Below are positions 47,982-60,243 of a DNA stretch of 64,000 nt, piece by piece. Every line of letters starts with the position of its first letter. Within the stretch, counting starts at the first letter, position 1. The stretch is taken from positions 2,916,001 through 2,980,000 of the forward strand of contig NC_079878.1 in assembly GCF_029227915.1 (NCBI RefSeq), in the 5' to 3' direction. Source of the DNA: Hydractinia symbiolongicarpus. Its lineage: Eukaryota > Cnidaria > Hydrozoa > Anthoathecata > Hydractiniidae. Under the pieces are notes generated by a model. It ran no database searches and was not told the DNA's origin. It saw nothing but the letters and a program-made list of their open reading frames with translations. The position numbers and the translations under genes are program-made.

Positions 47982-48995
47982 AATTTAAAAAATCGTTCGG
48001 GAAATGAGTTTACTCCCTAGGTACCTTCTTTGTATACTTTTGACTATACGGCCGAGTCCGGGATTTACGGGAAATCGCGGGTTTTCGTTTGCCGGCGATT
48101 AAGCTTCTTTTATTCAGCGTCCTATCAAAAGTGAAAACATTATTAAAAACTACAAGTCTCATGGGCTTTAGTGGTGAAATAATAATTTAAAAAATCGTTC
48201 GGGAAATGAGTTTACTCCCTGGGTACTTTCTTTGTATACTTTTGACTATACGGGCCGGGTCCGGGATTTACGGGAAATCGCAGGTTTTCGTTTGCCGGCG
48301 ATTAAACTTCTTTTATTCAGCGTCTCGTCAAAAATGAAAACATTTTTAAAAACTACAAGTCTCATGGGCTTTAGTGGTTAAATAATAATTTAAAAAATCG
48401 TTCGGGAAATGAGTTTACTTCCTGGGTACTTTCTTTGTATATATTCGACTATACGGGCCAAGCCCGGGATTTACGGGAAATCGCGGGTTTTCGTTTGCCG
48501 GCGATTAAACCACTTTCATTAAACGTCTCATCAAAAATGAAAACATTTCTAAAAATTACAAGTCTCATGCGTTTTAGTGGTGAAAAGATAATTTAATAAA
48601 TCGTTTTGGAAATGAGTTTACTCATAGGGTACTTTCTTTGTATACATTTGACTATACGGGCCAAGCCCGGGATTTACGGGAAATCGCGGGTTTTCGTTTG
48701 CCGGCGATTAAACCACTTTCATTAAGCGTCTCATCAAAAATGAAAACATTTCTAAAAAATACAAGTCTCATGCGTTTTAGTGGTAAAAAAATAATTTAAA
48801 AAATCGTTCGGGAAATGAGTTTACTCCCTGGGTACCTTCTTTGTATACTTTTGACTATACGGGCCGATTCTGGGATTTATGGGAAATCGCAGGTTTTCGT
48901 TTGCCGGCGATTAAACTTCTTTTATTCAGCGTCTCATCAAAAATGAAAACATTTTTAAAAACTATAAGTCTCATGGGCTTTAGTGGTGAAATAAT
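47982..48995 (+). repeat. 5-mer HOR unit, second type, copy 2 (1,014 bp)
   Basis: Tandem with copy 1 at exactly 1,014 bp and sharing all its private markers, so this duplication is recent. Only a few differences were seen, for example TTTGTAAAC at 47.83 kb against TTTGTATAC here. Confidence 0.87.
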
Positions 48996-49046
48996 AATTT
49001 AAAAAATCGTTCGGGAAATGAGTTTACTCCCTGGGTACTTTCTTTG

Positions 49047-51460
49047 TATGCATTCGACTATACGGACCAAGCCTGGGATTTACGGGAAATCGCGGGTTTT
49101 CGTTTGCCGGCGATTAAACTTCTTTTATTCAGCGCCTCATCAAAAATGAAAACATTTCTAAAAACTACAAGTCTCATGGGCTTTAGTGGTGAAATAATAA
49201 TTTAAAAAATCGTTCGGGAAATGAGTTTACTCCCTGGGTACTTTCTTTGTATACTTTTGACTATACGGGCCGAGTCCGGGATTTCAGGAAATCGCAGGTT
49301 TTCGTTTGCCGGCGATTAAACTTCTTTTATTCAGAGTCTCATTAAAAATGAAAACATTTCTAAAAACTACAAGTCTCATGGGCTTTAGTGGTGAAATAAT
49401 AATTTAAAAAATCGTTCGGGAAATGAGTTTACTCCCTGGGTACTTTCTTTGTATACTTTTGACTATACGGGCCGAGTCCGGGATTTACGGGAAATCCCAG
49501 GTTTTCGTTTGCCGGCGATTAAACTTCTTTTATTCAGCGTCTCATCAAAAATGAAAACATTTTTAAAAACTACAAGTCTCATGGGCTTTAGTGGTTAAAT
49601 AATAATTTAAAAAATCGTTCGGGAAATGAGTTTACTCCCTGGGTACTTTCTTTGTATGCATTCGACTATACGGGCCAAGCCCGGGATTTACGGGAAATCG
49701 CGGGTTTTCGTTTGCCGGCGATTAAACCACTTTCATTAAGCGTCTCATCAAAAATGAAAACATTTCTGAAAACTACAAGTCTCATGCGTTTTAGTGGTGA
49801 AAAAATAATTTAAAAAATCGTTCGGGAAATGAGTTTACTCCCTGGGTACTTTCTTTGTATACTTTTGACTATACGGCCTGAGTCCGGGATTTACGGGAAA
49901 TCGCGGGTTTTCGTTTGCCGGCGATTAAGCTTCTTTTATTCAGCGTCCCATCAAAAATGAAAACATTTTTAAAAACTACAAGTCTCATGGGCTTTAGTGG
50001 TGAAATAATAATTTAAAAAATCGTTCGGGAAATGAGTTTACTCATAGGGTACTTTCTTTGTATACATTTGACTATACGGGCCAAGCCCAGGATTTACGGG
50101 AAATCGCGGGTTTTCGTTTGTCGGCGATTAAACCACTTTCATTAAGCGTCTCATCAAAAATGAAAACATTTCTAAAAAATACAAGTCTCATGCGTTTTAG
50201 TGGTGAAAAAATAATTTAAAAAATCGTTCGGGAAATGAGTTTACTCCCTGGGTACCTTCTTTGTATACTTTTGACTATACGGGTCGAGTCCGGGATTTAC
50301 GGGAAATCGCAGGTTTTCGTTTGCCGGCGATTAAACTTCTTTTATTCAGCGTCTCATCAAAAATGAAAACATTTTTAAAAACTATAAGTCTCATGGGCTT
50401 TAGTGGTGAAATAATAATTTAAAAAATCGTTCGGGAAATGAGTTTACTCCCTGGGTACTTTCTTTGTATACTTTTGACTATACGGGCCGAGTCCGGGGTT
50501 TACGGGAAATGGCGGGTTTTCGTTTGCCGGCGATTAAACTTCTTTTATTCAGCGTCTCGTCAAAAATGAAAACATTTTTAAAAACTACAAGTCTCATGGG
50601 CTTTAGTGGTTAAATAATAATTTAAAAAATCGTTCGGGAAATGAGTTTACTTCCTGGGTACTTTCTTTGTATACTTTTGACTATACGGGCCGAGTCCGGG
50701 ATTTACGGGAAATCGCAGGTTTTCGTTTGCCGGCGATTAAACTTCTTTTATTCAGAGTCTCATTAAAAATGAAAACATTTCTAAAAACTACAAGTCTCAT
50801 GGGCTTTAGTGGTGAAATAATAATTTAAAAAATCGTTCGGGAAATGAGTTTACTCCCTGGGTACTTTCTTTGTATACTTTTGACTATACGGGCCGAGTCC
50901 GGGATTTACGGGAAATCCCAGGTTTTCGTTTGCCGGCGATTAAGCTTCTTTTATTCAGCGTCCCATCAAAAATGAAAACATTTTTAAAAACTACAAGTCT
51001 CATGCGTTTTAGTGGTAAAAAAATAATATAAAAAAACGTTCGGGAAATGAGTTTACTCCCTGAGTACTTTCTTTGTATACTTTTGACTATATGGGCCGAG
51101 TCCGTGGGTTTACGGGAAATGGCGGGTTTTCGTTTGCCGGCGATTAAACTTCTTTTAATAAGAGTCTCATCAAAAATGAAAACATTTTTGAAAACTACAA
51201 GTCTCATGCGTTTCAGTGGTGAAAAAATAATTTAAAAAATCGTTTTGGAAATCAGTTTAATCACAGGGTACTTTCTTTGTATACATGGGAAATGAGTTTA
51301 CTCCCCGGGTACTTTCTTTGTATACTTTTGACTATATGGGCCGAGTCAAGGGTTTACGGGAAATGGTGGGTTTTCGTTTGCCGGCAATTAAACTTCTTTT
51401 TTTCAGCGTCTCATCAAAAATGAAAACATTTTTGAAAACTACAAGTCTCATGCGTTTTAG
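49047..51460 (+). repeat. 2.4-kb block, copy 2
   Basis: Near-identical copy of 40970-43380. It has TATATGGGCCGAGTCCGTGGG and AAAAAACGTTCGGG in its 204-bp unit as private changes and keeps the T-tract base lost at 43152-43394. Confidence 0.83.
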
Positions 51461-51472
51461 TGGTGAAAAGAT
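51229..51472 (+). repeat. 244-bp variant monomer #18
   Basis: First dyad CAGTTTAATC, right half GAGTCAAGGG and AATGGTGGG. It opens the first 1,869-bp HOR unit and follows a 204-bp unit at 51025. Confidence 0.92.
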
Positions 51473-53097
51473 ACTTTAAAAAATCGTTTTGGAAATGAGT
51501 TTACTCACAGGGTACTTTCTTTGTATACATTCGACTATACGGGCCAAGCCCGGGATTTACGGGAAATCGCGGGTTTTCGTTTGCCGGCGATTAAACCACT
51601 TTCATTAAGCGTCTCATCAAAAATGAAAACATTTCTGAAAACTACAAGTCTCATGCGTTTTAGTAGTGAAAAAATAATTTAAAAAATCGTTCAGGAAATG
51701 AGTTTACTCCCTGGGTACTTTCTTTGTAAACTTTTGACTATACGGCCCGAGTCCGGGATTTACGGGAAGTCGCGGGTTTTCGTTTGCCGGCGATTAAACT
51801 TCTTTTATTCAGCGTCTCATCAAAAATGAAAACATTTTTAAAAACTACAAGTCTCATGGACTTTAGTGGTGAAAAAATAAGTTAAAATATCGTTCGGGAA
51901 ATGAGTTTACTCCCTGGGTACTTTCTTTGTATACTTTTGACTATACGGGCCGAGTCCGGGATTTACGGGAAATCGCGGGTTTTCGTTTGCCGGCGATTAA
52001 GCTTCTTTTATTCAGCGTCCCATCAAAAGTGAAAACATTATTAAAAACTACAAGTCTCATGGGCTTTAGTGGTGAAATAATAATTTAAAAAATCGTTCGG
52101 GAAATGAGTTTACTCCCTGGGTACTTTCTTTGTATACTTTTGACTATACGGGCCGAGTCCGGGATTTACGGGAAATCGCAGGTTTTCGTTTGCCGGCGAT
52201 TAAACTTCTTTTATTCAGCGTCTCGTCAAAAATGAAAACATTTTTAAAAACTACAAGTCTCATGGGCTTTAGTGGTTAAATAATAATTTAAAAAATCGTT
52301 CAGGAAATGAGTTTACTTCCTGGGTACTTTCTTTGTATATATTCGACTATACGGGCCAAGCCCGGGATTTACGGGAAATCGCGGGTTTTCGTTTGCCGGC
52401 GATTAAACCACTTTCATTAAACGTCTCATCAAAAATGAAAACATTTCTAAAAATTACAAGTCCCATGCGTTTTAGTGGTGAAAAGATAATTTAATAAATC
52501 GTTTTGGAAATGAGTTTACTCATAGGGTACTTTCTTTGTATACATTTGACTATACGGGCCAAGCCCGGGATTTACGGGAAATCGCGGGTTTTCGTTTGCC
52601 GGCGATTAAACCACTTTCATTAAGCGTCTCATCAAAAATGAAAACATTTCTAAAAAATACAAGTCTCATGCGTTTTAGTGGTAAAAAAATAATTTAAAAA
52701 ATCGTTCGGGAAATGAGTTTACTCCCTGGGTACCTTCTTTGTATACTTTTGACTATACGGGCCGAGTCCGGGATTTACGGGAAATCGCAGGTTTTCGTTT
52801 TCCGGCGATTAAACTTCTTTTATTCAGCGTCTCATCAAAAATGAAAACATTTTTAAAAACTATAAGTCTCATGGGCTTTAGTGGTGAAATAATAATTTAA
52901 AAAATCGTTCGGGAAATGAGTTTACTCCCTGAGTACTTTCTTTGTATACTTTTGACTATATGGGCCGAGTCCGTGGGTTTACGGGAAATGGCGGGTTTTC
53001 GTTTGCCGGCGATTAAACTTCTTTTAATAAGAGTCTCATCAAAAATGAAAACATTTTTGAAAACTACAAGTCTCATGCGTTTCAGTGGTGAAAAAAT
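51229..53097 (+). repeat. 9-mer HOR unit, copy 1 (1,869 bp)
   Basis: It runs from a 244-bp monomer through the 4-mer block, the GTATATATTC chimera, AATTTAATAAATCG B unit, TACC/CTATAAGTC unit and a 204-bp unit. Private markers AAGTTAAAATATCG, TTTGTAAAC and CATGGACTTTAG recur in copy 2. Confidence 0.9.
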
Positions 53098-53341
53098 AAT
53101 TTAAAAAATCGTTTTGGAAATCAGTTTAATCACAGGGTACTTTCTTTGTATACATGGGAAATGAGTTTACTCCCCGGGTACTTTCTTTGTATACTTTTGA
53201 CTATATGGGCCGAGTCAAGGGTTTACGGGAAATGGTGGGTTTTCGTTTGCCGGCAATTAAACTTCTTTTTTTCAGCGTCTCATCAAAAATGAAAACATTT
53301 TTGAAAACTACAAGTCTCATGCGTTTTAGTGGTGAAAAGAT
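53098..53341 (+). repeat. 244-bp variant monomer #19
   Basis: Counterpart of #18 in the second 1,869-bp unit. It is the rightmost 244-bp monomer; none occurs in the last 10.6 kb. Confidence 0.92.
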
Positions 53342-54790
53342 ACTTTAAAAAATCGTTTTGGAAATGAGTTTACTCACAGGGTACTTTCTTTGTATACATT
53401 CGACTATACGGGCCAAGCCCGGGATTTACGGGAAATCGCGGGTTTTCGTTTGCCGGCGATTAAACCACTTTCATTAAGCGTCTCATCAAAAATGAAAACA
53501 TTTCTGAAAACTACAAGTCTCATGCGTTTTAGTAGTGAAAAAATAATTTAAAAAATCGTTCAGGAAATGAGTTTACTCCCTGGGTACTTTCTTTGTAAAC
53601 TTTTGACTATACGGCCCGAGTCCGGGATTTACGGGAAGTCGCGGGTTTTCGTTTGCCGGCGATTAAACTTCTTTTATTCAGCGTCTCATCAAAAATGAAA
53701 ACATTTTTAAAAACTACAAGTCTCATGGACTTTAGTGGTGAAAAAATAAGTTAAAATATCGTTCGGGAAATGAGTTTACTCCCTGGGTACTTTCTTTGTA
53801 TACTTTTGACTATACGGGCCGAGTCCGGGATTTACGGGAAATCGCGGGTTTTCGTTTGCCGGCGATTAAGCTTCTTTTATTCAGCGTCCCATCAAAAGTG
53901 AAAACATTATTAAAAACTACAAGTCTCATGGGCTTTAGTGGTGAAATAATAATTTAAAAAATCGTTCGGGAAATGAGTTTACTCCCTGGGTACTTTCTTT
54001 GTATACTTTTGACTATACGGGCCGAGTCCGGGATTTACGGGAAATCGCAGGTTTTCGTTTGCCGGCGATTAAACTTCTTTTATTCAGCGTCTCGTCAAAA
54101 ATGAAAACATTTTTAAAAACTACAAGTCTCATGGGCTTTAGTGGTTAAATAATAATTTAAAAAATCGTTCAGGAAATGAGTTTACTTCCTGGGTACTTTC
54201 TTTGTATATATTCGACTATACGGGCCAAGCCCGGGATTTACGGGAAATCGCGGGTTTTCGTTTGCCGGCGATTAAACCACTTTCATTAAACGTCTCATCA
54301 AAAATGAAAACATTTCTAAAAATTACAAGTCCCATGCGTTTTAGTGGTGAAAAGATAATTTAATAAATCGTTTTGGAAATGAGTTTACTCATAGGGTACT
54401 TTCTTTGTATACATTTGACTATACGGGCCAAGCCCGGGATTTACGGGAAATCGCGGGTTTTCGTTTGCCGGCGATTAAACCACTTTCATTAAGCGTCTCA
54501 TCAAAAATGAAAACATTTCTAAAAAATACAAGTCTCATGCGTTTTAGTGGTAAAAAAATAATTTAAAAAATCGTTCGGGAAATGAGTTTACTCCCTGGGT
54601 ACCTTCTTTGTATACTTTTGACTATACGGGCCGAGTCCGGGATTTACGGGAAATCGCAGGTTTTCGTTTTCCGGCGATTAAACTTCTTTTATTCAGCGTC
54701 TCATCAAAAATGAAAACATTTTTAAAAACTATAAGTCTCATGGGCTTTAGTGGTGAAATAATAATTTAAAAAATCGTTCGGGAAATGAGT
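53098..54790 (+). repeat. 9-mer HOR unit, copy 2 (partial, about 1.69 kb)
   Basis: Almost indistinguishable by eye from copy 1 until about 54.79 kb, where a CCTGGG monomer replaces the 204-bp CTGAGTAC unit. This is one of the most recent duplications in the window by apparent identity. Confidence 0.9.
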
Positions 54791-55917
54791 TTACTCCCTG
54801 GGTACTTTCTTTGTATACTTTTGACTATACGGGCCGAGTCCGGGGTTTACGGGAAATGGCGGGTTTTGGTTTGCCGGCGATTATACTTCTTTTATTGAGC
54901 GTCTCGTCAAAAATGAAAACATTTTTAAAAACTACAAGTCTCATGGGCTTTAGTGGTTAAATAATAATTTAAAAAATCGTTCGGGAAATGAGTTTACTTC
55001 CTGGGTACTTTCTTTGTATGCATTCGACTATACGGGCCAAGCCTGGGATTTACGGGAAATCGCGGGTTTTCGTTTGCCGGCGATTAAACTTCTTTTATTC
55101 AGCGTCTCATCAAAAATGAAAACATTTCTAAAAACTACAAGTCTCATGGGCTTTAGTGGTGAAATAATAATTTAAAAAATCGTTCGGGAAATGAGTTTAC
55201 TCCCTGGGTACTTTCTTTGCATACTTTTGACTATACGGGCCGAGTCCGGGATTTCAGGAAATCGCAGGTTTTCGTTTGCCGGCGATGAAACTTCTTTTAT
55301 TCAGAGTCTCATCAAAAATGAAAACATTTCTAAAAACTACAAGTCTCATGGGCTTTAGTGGTGAAATAATAATTTAAAAAATCGTTCGGGAAATGAGTTT
55401 ACTACCTGGGTACTTTCTTTGTATACTTTTGACTATACGGGCCGAGTCCGGGATTTACGGGAAATCCCAGGTTTTCGTTTGCCGGCGATTAAACTTCTTT
55501 TATTCAGCGTCTCATCAAAAATGAAAACATTTTTAAAAACTACAAGTCTCATGGGCTTTAGTGGTTAAATAATAATTTAAAAAATCGTTCGGGAAATGAT
55601 TTTACTCGCTGGGTACTTTCTTTGTATGCATTCGACTATACGGGCCAAGCCCGGGATTTACGGGAAATCGCGGGTTTTCGTTTGCCGGCGATTAAACCAC
55701 TTTCATTAAGCGTCTCATCAAAAATGAAAACATTTCTGAAAACTACAAGTCTCATGCGTTTTAGTGGTGAAAAAATAATTTAAAAAATCGTTCGGGAAAT
55801 GAGTTTACTCCCTGGGTACTTTCTTTGTATACTTTTGACTATACGGCCCGAGTCCGGGATTTACGGGAAATCGCAGGTTTTCGTTTGCCGGCGATTAAAC
55901 TTCTTTTATTCAGCGTC
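54357..55917 (+). repeat. Copy of the 40310-41870 block
   Basis: Same monomer order as 40310-41870. Differences include TTTTGGTTTGCCGG and ATTATACTTC near 54.87 kb and TTTTACTCGCTGGG near 55.6 kb. Confidence 0.8.
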
Positions 55918-57197
55918 TCATCAAAAATGAAAACATTTTTAAAAACTATAAGTCTCATGGGCTTTAGTGGTGAAATAATAATTTAAAAAATCGTTCGGGA
56001 AATGAGTTTACTCCCTGGGTACTTTCTTTGTATACTTTTGACTATACGGGCCGAGTCCGGGGTTTACGGGAAATGGCGGGTTTTCGTTTGCCGGCGAGTA
56101 AACTTCTTTTATTCAGCGTCTCGTCAAAAATGAAAACATTTTTAAAAACTACAAGTCTCATGGGCTTTAGTGGTTAAATAATAATTTAAAAAATCGTTCG
56201 GGAAATGAGTTTACTTCCTGGGTACTTTCTTTGTATGCATTCGACTATACGGGCCAAGCCTGGGATTTACGGGAAATCGCGGGTTTTCGTTTGCCGGCGA
56301 TTAAACTTCTTTTATTCAGCGTCTCATCAAAAATTAAAACATTTTTAAAAACTACAAGTCTCATGGGCTTTAGTGGTTAAATAATAATTTAAAAAATCGT
56401 TCGGGAAATGAGTTTACTCCCTGGGTACTTTCTTTGTATGCATTCGACTATACGGGCCAAGCACAGGATTTACGGGAAATCGCGGGTTTTCGTTTGCCGG
56501 CGATTAAACCACTTTCATTAAGCGTCTCATCAAAAATGAAAACATTTCTGAAAACTACAAGTCTCATGCGTTTTAGTGGTGAAAAAATAATTTAAAAAAT
56601 CGTTCGGGAAATGAGTTTACTCCCTGGGTACTTTCTTTGTATACTTTTGACTATACGGCCCGAGTCCGGGATTTACGGGAAATCGCGGGTTTTCGTTTGC
56701 CGGCGATTAAGTTTCTTTTATTCAGCGTCCCATCAAAAATGAAAACATTTTTAAAAACTTCAAGTCTCATGGGCTTTAGTGGTGAAAAAATAATTTAAAA
56801 AATCGTTCGGGAAATGAGTTTACTCCCTGGGTACTTTCTTTGTATACTTTTGACTATACGGCCCGAGTCCGGGATTTACGGGAAGTCGCGGGTTTTCGTT
56901 TGCCGGCGAATAAGCTTCTTTTATTCAGCGTCCCATCAAAAATGAAAACATTTTTAAAAACTACAAGTCTCATGGGCTTTAGTGGTGAAATAATAATTTA
57001 AAAAATCGTTCGGGAAATGAGTTTACTCCCTGGGTATTTTCTTTGTATACTTTTGACTATACGGGCCGAGTCCGGGATTTACGGGAAATCGCAGGTTTTC
57101 GTTTGCCGGCGATTAAACTTCTTTTATTCAGCGTCTCATCAAAAATGAAAACATTTTTGTAAACTACAAGTCCCATGCGCTTTAGTGGCGAAAAAAT

Positions 57198-57603
57198 AAT
57201 TTAAAAAATCGTTAGGGAAATGAGTTTACTCCCTGGGTACTTTCTTTGTATACTTTTGACTATACGGGCCGAGTCCGGGTTTTACGGGAAATGGCGGGTT
57301 TTCGTTTGCCGGCGATTAAACTTATTTTATTCAGCGTCTCGTCAAAACTGAAAACATTTTTAAAAACTACAAGTCTCATGGGCTTTAGTGGTTAAATAAT
57401 AATTTAAAAAATCGTTCGGGAAATGAGTTTACTTCCTGGGTACTTTCTTTGTGTGCATTCCGCTATACGGGCCAAGCCCGGGATTTACGGGAAATCGCGG
57501 GTTTTCGAGTGCCGGCGATTAAACTTCTTTTATTCAGCGTCTCATCAAAAATGAAAACATTTCTAAAAACTACAAGTCTCATGGGCTTTAGTGGTGAAAT
57601 AAT
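57198..57603 (+). repeat. 2-mer HOR unit, copy 1 (406 bp)
   Basis: A monomer with GGGTTTTACGGGAAATGG, AAACTTATTTTATTC and GTCAAAACTG, then a chimera with CTTCCTGGG, TTTGTGTGCATTCCGC. This copy has TTTTCGAGTGCC and CGTTAGGG. Confidence 0.85.
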
Positions 57604-58009
57604 AATTTAAAAAATCGTTCGGGAAATGAGTTTACTCCCTGGGTACTTTCTTTGTATACTTTTGACTATACGGGCCGAGTCCGGGTTTTACGGGAAATGG
57701 CGGGTTTTCGTTTGCCGGCGATTAAACTTATTTTATTCAGCGTCTCGTCAAAACTGAAAACATTTTTAAAAACTACAAGTCTCATGGGCTTTAGTGGTTA
57801 AATAATAATTTAAAAAATCGTTCGGGAAATGAGTTTACTTCCTGGGTACTTTCTTTGTGTGCATTCCGCTATACGGGCCAAGCCCGGGATTTACGGGAAA
57901 TCGCGGGTTTTCGGGTGCCGGCGATTAAACTTCTTTTATTCAGCGTCTCATCAAAAATGAAAACATTTCTAAAAACTACAAGTCTCATGGGCTTTAGTGG
58001 TGAAATAAT
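57604..58009 (+). repeat. 2-mer HOR unit, copy 2 (406 bp)
   Basis: Tandem with copy 1 at 406 bp; differs by TTTTCGGGTGCC. Confidence 0.85.
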
Positions 58010-58821
58010 AATTTAAAAAATCGTTCGGGAAATGAGTTTACTCCCTGGGTACTTTCTTTGTATACTTTTGACTATACGGGCCGAGTCCGGGATTTACGGG
58101 AAATCGCAAGTTTTCTTTTGCCGGCGATTAAACTTCTTTTATTCAGAGTCTCATCAAAAATGAAAACATTTCTAAAAACTACAAGTCTCATGGGCTTTAG
58201 TGGTGAAATAATAATTTAAAAAATCGTTCGGGAAATGAGTTTACTCCCTGGGTACTTTCTTTGTATACTTTTGACTATACGGGCCGAGTCCGGGATTTAC
58301 GGGAAATCGCAGGTTTTCGTTTGCCGGCGATTAAACTTCTTTTATTCAGCGTCTCATCAAAAATGAAAACATTTTTAAAAACTACAAGTCTCATGGGCTT
58401 TAGTGGTGAAAAAATAATTTAAAAAATCGTTCGGGAAATGAGTTTACTCCCTGGGTACTTTCTTTGTATGCTTTTGACTATACGGCCCGACTCCGGGATT
58501 TACGGGAAGTCGCGGGTTTTCGTTTGCCGGCGATTAAGCTTCTTTTATTCAGCGTCCCATCAAAAATGAAAACATTTTTAAAAACTTCAAGTCTCATGGG
58601 CTTTAGTGGTGAAATAATAATTTAAAAAATCGTTCGGGAAATGAGTTTACTCCCTGGGTATTTTCTTTGTATACTTTTGACTATACGGGCCGAGTCCGGG
58701 ATTTACGGGAAATCGCAGGTTTTCGTTTGCCGGCGATTAAACTTCTTTTATTCAGCGTCTCATCAAAAATGAAAACATTTTTGTAAACTACAAGTCCCAT
58801 GCGCTTTAGTGGCGAAAAAAT

Positions 58822-59227
58822 AATTTAAAAAATCGTTCGGGAAATGAGTTTACTCCCTGGGTACTTTCTTTGTATACTTTTGACTATACGGGCCGAGTCC
58901 GGGGTTTACGGGAAATGGCGGGTTTTCGTTTGCCGGCGATTAAACTTATTTTATTCAGCGTCTCGTCAAAACTGAAAACATTTTTAAAAACTACAAGTCT
59001 CATGGGCTTTAGTGGTTAAATAATAATTTAAAAAATCGTTCGGGAAATGAGTTTACTTCCTGGGTACTTTCTTTGTGTGCATTCCGCTATACGGGCCAAG
59101 CCCGGGATTTACGGGAAATCGCGGGTTTTCGGGTGCCGGCGATTAAACTTCTTTTATTCAGCGTCTCATCAAAAATGAAAACATTTCTAAAAACTACAAG
59201 TCTCATGGGCTTTAGTGGTGAAATAAT
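58822..59227 (+). repeat. 2-mer HOR unit, copy 3 (406 bp)
   Basis: Same pair 1,218 bp after copy 2 and 1,624 bp after copy 1, with GGGGTTTACGGG in place of GGGTTTTACGGG. Its flanks match both earlier neighbourhoods: the left flank (GGGTATTTTCTTTG) matches that of copy 1 and the right flank (CGCAAGTTTTC) that of copy 2. Confidence 0.83.
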
Positions 59228-60243
59228 AATTTAAAAAATCGTTCGGGAAATGAATTTACTCCCTGGGTACTTTCTTTGTATACTTTTGACTATACGGGCC
59301 GAGTCCGGGATTTACGGGAAATCGCAAGTTTTCTTTTGCCGGCGATTAAACTTCTTTTATTCAGAGTCTCATCAAAAATGAAAACATTTCTAAAAACTAC
59401 AAGTCTCATGGGCTTTAGTGGTGAAATAATAATTTAAAAAATCGTTCGGGAAATGAGTTTACTCCCTGGGTACTTTCTTTGTATACTTTTGACTATACGG
59501 GCCGAGTCCGGGATTTATGGGAAATCGCAGGTTTTCGTTTGCCGGCGATTAAACTTCTTTTATTCAGCGTCTCATCAAAAATGAAAACATTTTTAAAAAC
59601 TACAAGTCTCATGGGCTTTAGTGGTTAAATAATAATTTAAAAAATCGTTCGGGAAATGAGTTTACTCCCTGGGTACTTTCTTTGTATGCATTCGACTATA
59701 CGGGCCAAGCCCGGGATTTACGGGAAATCGCGGGTTTTCGCTTGCCGGCGATTAAACTTCTTTTATTCAGCGTCTCATCAAAAATGAAAATATTTTTGTA
59801 AACTACAAGTCTCATGGGCTTTAGTGGTGAAATAATAATTTAAAAATTCGTTTGGAAAATGAGTTTACTCCCTGGGTACTTTCTTTGTATACTTTTGACT
59901 ATACGGGCCGTGTCCGGGATTTACGGGAAATCGCAGGTTTTCGCTTGCCGGCGATTAAACTTCTTTTATTCAGCGTCTCATCAAAAATAAAAACATTTTT
60001 GTAAACTACAAGTCCCATGCGCTTTAGTGGTGAAAAAATAATTTAAAAAATCGTTCGGGAAATGAGTTTACTCCCTGGGTACTTTCTTTGTATAGTTTTG
60101 ACTATACGGGCCGAGTCCAGGGGTTTACGGGAAATGGCGGGTTTTCGTTTGCCGGCGATTAAACTTCTTTTATTCAGCGTCTCATCAAAAGTGAAAACAT
60201 TTTTAAAAACTACAAGTCTCATGCGTTTTAGTGGTGAAAAAAT

